Below are positions 63,660-64,000 of a stretch of 64,000 nt of DNA, one piece after another. The stretch comes from Sphingomicrobium astaxanthinifaciens. GTDB lineage: Bacteria; Pseudomonadota; Alphaproteobacteria; Sphingomonadales; Sphingomonadaceae. Each line of letters starts with the position of its first letter. Position 1 is the first letter of the stretch. The position numbers and the translations under genes are program-made. Location: the NCBI RefSeq assembly GCF_022865105.1, contig NZ_JAKNYM010000002.1, positions 343,501 to 407,500 of the forward strand, given 5' to 3'. Below the pieces are notes generated by a model. That model did not search any database and was not told where the DNA came from. It saw only the letters and a program-made list of their open reading frames with translations.

Positions 63660-64000
63660 GCGCGCCGCCTGCCGCTCGGCGACCCAGCGCTCGACATTCT
63701 TGTCCATCACGTCGAGCGGCACCGGACCGGTCGAGAGGATCGCGTCGTGGAACCCGCGCCAGTCGAAATCCTCGCCCAGCGCGGCCGCCGCCTCGGCGCG
63801 TGCCTCCATGATTCGGAGCTTGCCGATCATGTAGGCGGTCGCCTGCCCGGGCATGACGATATAGCGCTCGATCGCCTTGACCACGTCGCCCTCGGGGTTG
63901 GGTGTGTTGGTCATCAGATAGTCGATCGCTTCCTCGCGGCTCCAGCGCTGGTGGTGGATGCCGGTATCGACCACCAGCCGCGCCGCGCGCCACAATTCCA
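63630..64000 (-). CDS. DUF885 family protein, C-terminal part
   Basis: The window holds about 120 residues of the C-terminus; the start lies beyond the right edge. The block LVVDTGIHHQRWSREEAIDY, LMTNTPNPEGDVVKAIERYI, PGQATAYMIGKLRIMEARAE and DWRGFHDAILSTGPVPLDVM is typical of the end of DUF885 proteins, a group of large periplasmic putative metallopeptidases related to M2/M3-type zinc enzymes. The zinc motif itself is outside the window. The final residues TASGGAQ belong to a tandem duplication. Confidence 0.88.
   Translation of the reverse strand, partial: ELWRAARLVVDTGIHHQRWSREEAIDYLMTNTPNPEGDVVKAIERYIVMPGQATAYMIGKLRIMEARAEAAAALGEDFDWRGFHDAILSTGPVPLDVMDKNVERWVAERQAARAGTASGGAQ

Overview
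The window is a GC-rich, densely coded stretch of an alphaproteobacterial chromosome. Several things point to the order Sphingomonadales: the family make-up (TIGR02186 protein beside a TauE/SafE exporter, a tad locus with two TadE proteins, NfrA/NfrB-like exopolysaccharide genes, MipA/OmpV and autotransporter-type barrels), the extreme GC bias at third codon positions, and a CtrA-type box. No species can be named from sequence alone. I saw no rRNA, no convincing tRNA, no CRISPR array, no prophage and no insertion sequence.

Layout. Positions 1-3.5 kb hold stress and envelope genes on the minus strand: PRC-barrel, small lipoprotein, short HPF, outer-membrane barrel, and a very acidic exported protein with an 11-residue repeat. 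At 3.7-5.8 kb is thiC under a TPP riboswitch. Positions 5.9-9.4 kb encode an S9 peptidase, a MipA-type porin and the ferredoxin FdxA. Positions 9.5-17.4 kb encode an S4 protein, a SUV3-like helicase, an M23 peptidase, a HerA-like ATPase and a TIGR02186/TauE pair. At 17.4-20 kb is an NfrA/NfrB-like exopolysaccharide pair whose glycosyltransferase carries a one-base frameshift.

Positions 21.2-35.4 kb are one Flp/Tad pilus locus on the plus strand: a flp pilin behind a CtrA box and ahead of a terminator, then cpaB, cpaC, a small lipoprotein, tadG, two tadE, cpaE, cpaF, tadB, tadC, two TPR genes, cpaA and an exported unknown. Most neighbours overlap by 1-17 bases. Together these would make the pilin, mature it, cross the outer membrane with the secretin, and power assembly with the CpaF ATPase.

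Positions 35.4-44.9 kb encode RlmN, DUF418, a cyclopropane-fatty-acid synthase, and a probable glycan-modification group (GtrA, GtrB-like transferase, methyltransferase, two large polytopic membrane proteins). Positions 44.8-57.9 kb are housekeeping: MarC, FolD, YggT, the ergothioneine pair EgtB/EgtD, cobalamin adenosyltransferase, GluQ, HNH protein, GalU, an LptM-like lipoprotein, TlpA, DapD, a HAD nucleotidase and a lipoprotein S8 autotransporter. Positions 57.9-63.5 kb are a complete suf operon (Rrf2 regulator, SufB, a 59-residue unknown, SufC, SufD, SufS, SufT-like, SufA) with a candidate operator. The window ends in a truncated DUF885 gene.

No wholly novel large system stands out. The strongest leads are the 59-residue protein inside the suf operon, the acidic 11-residue-repeat exported protein, the compact NfrAB-like module with its frameshift, the CtrA box on flp, and the thiC leader, whose alternative pairings can be read directly.
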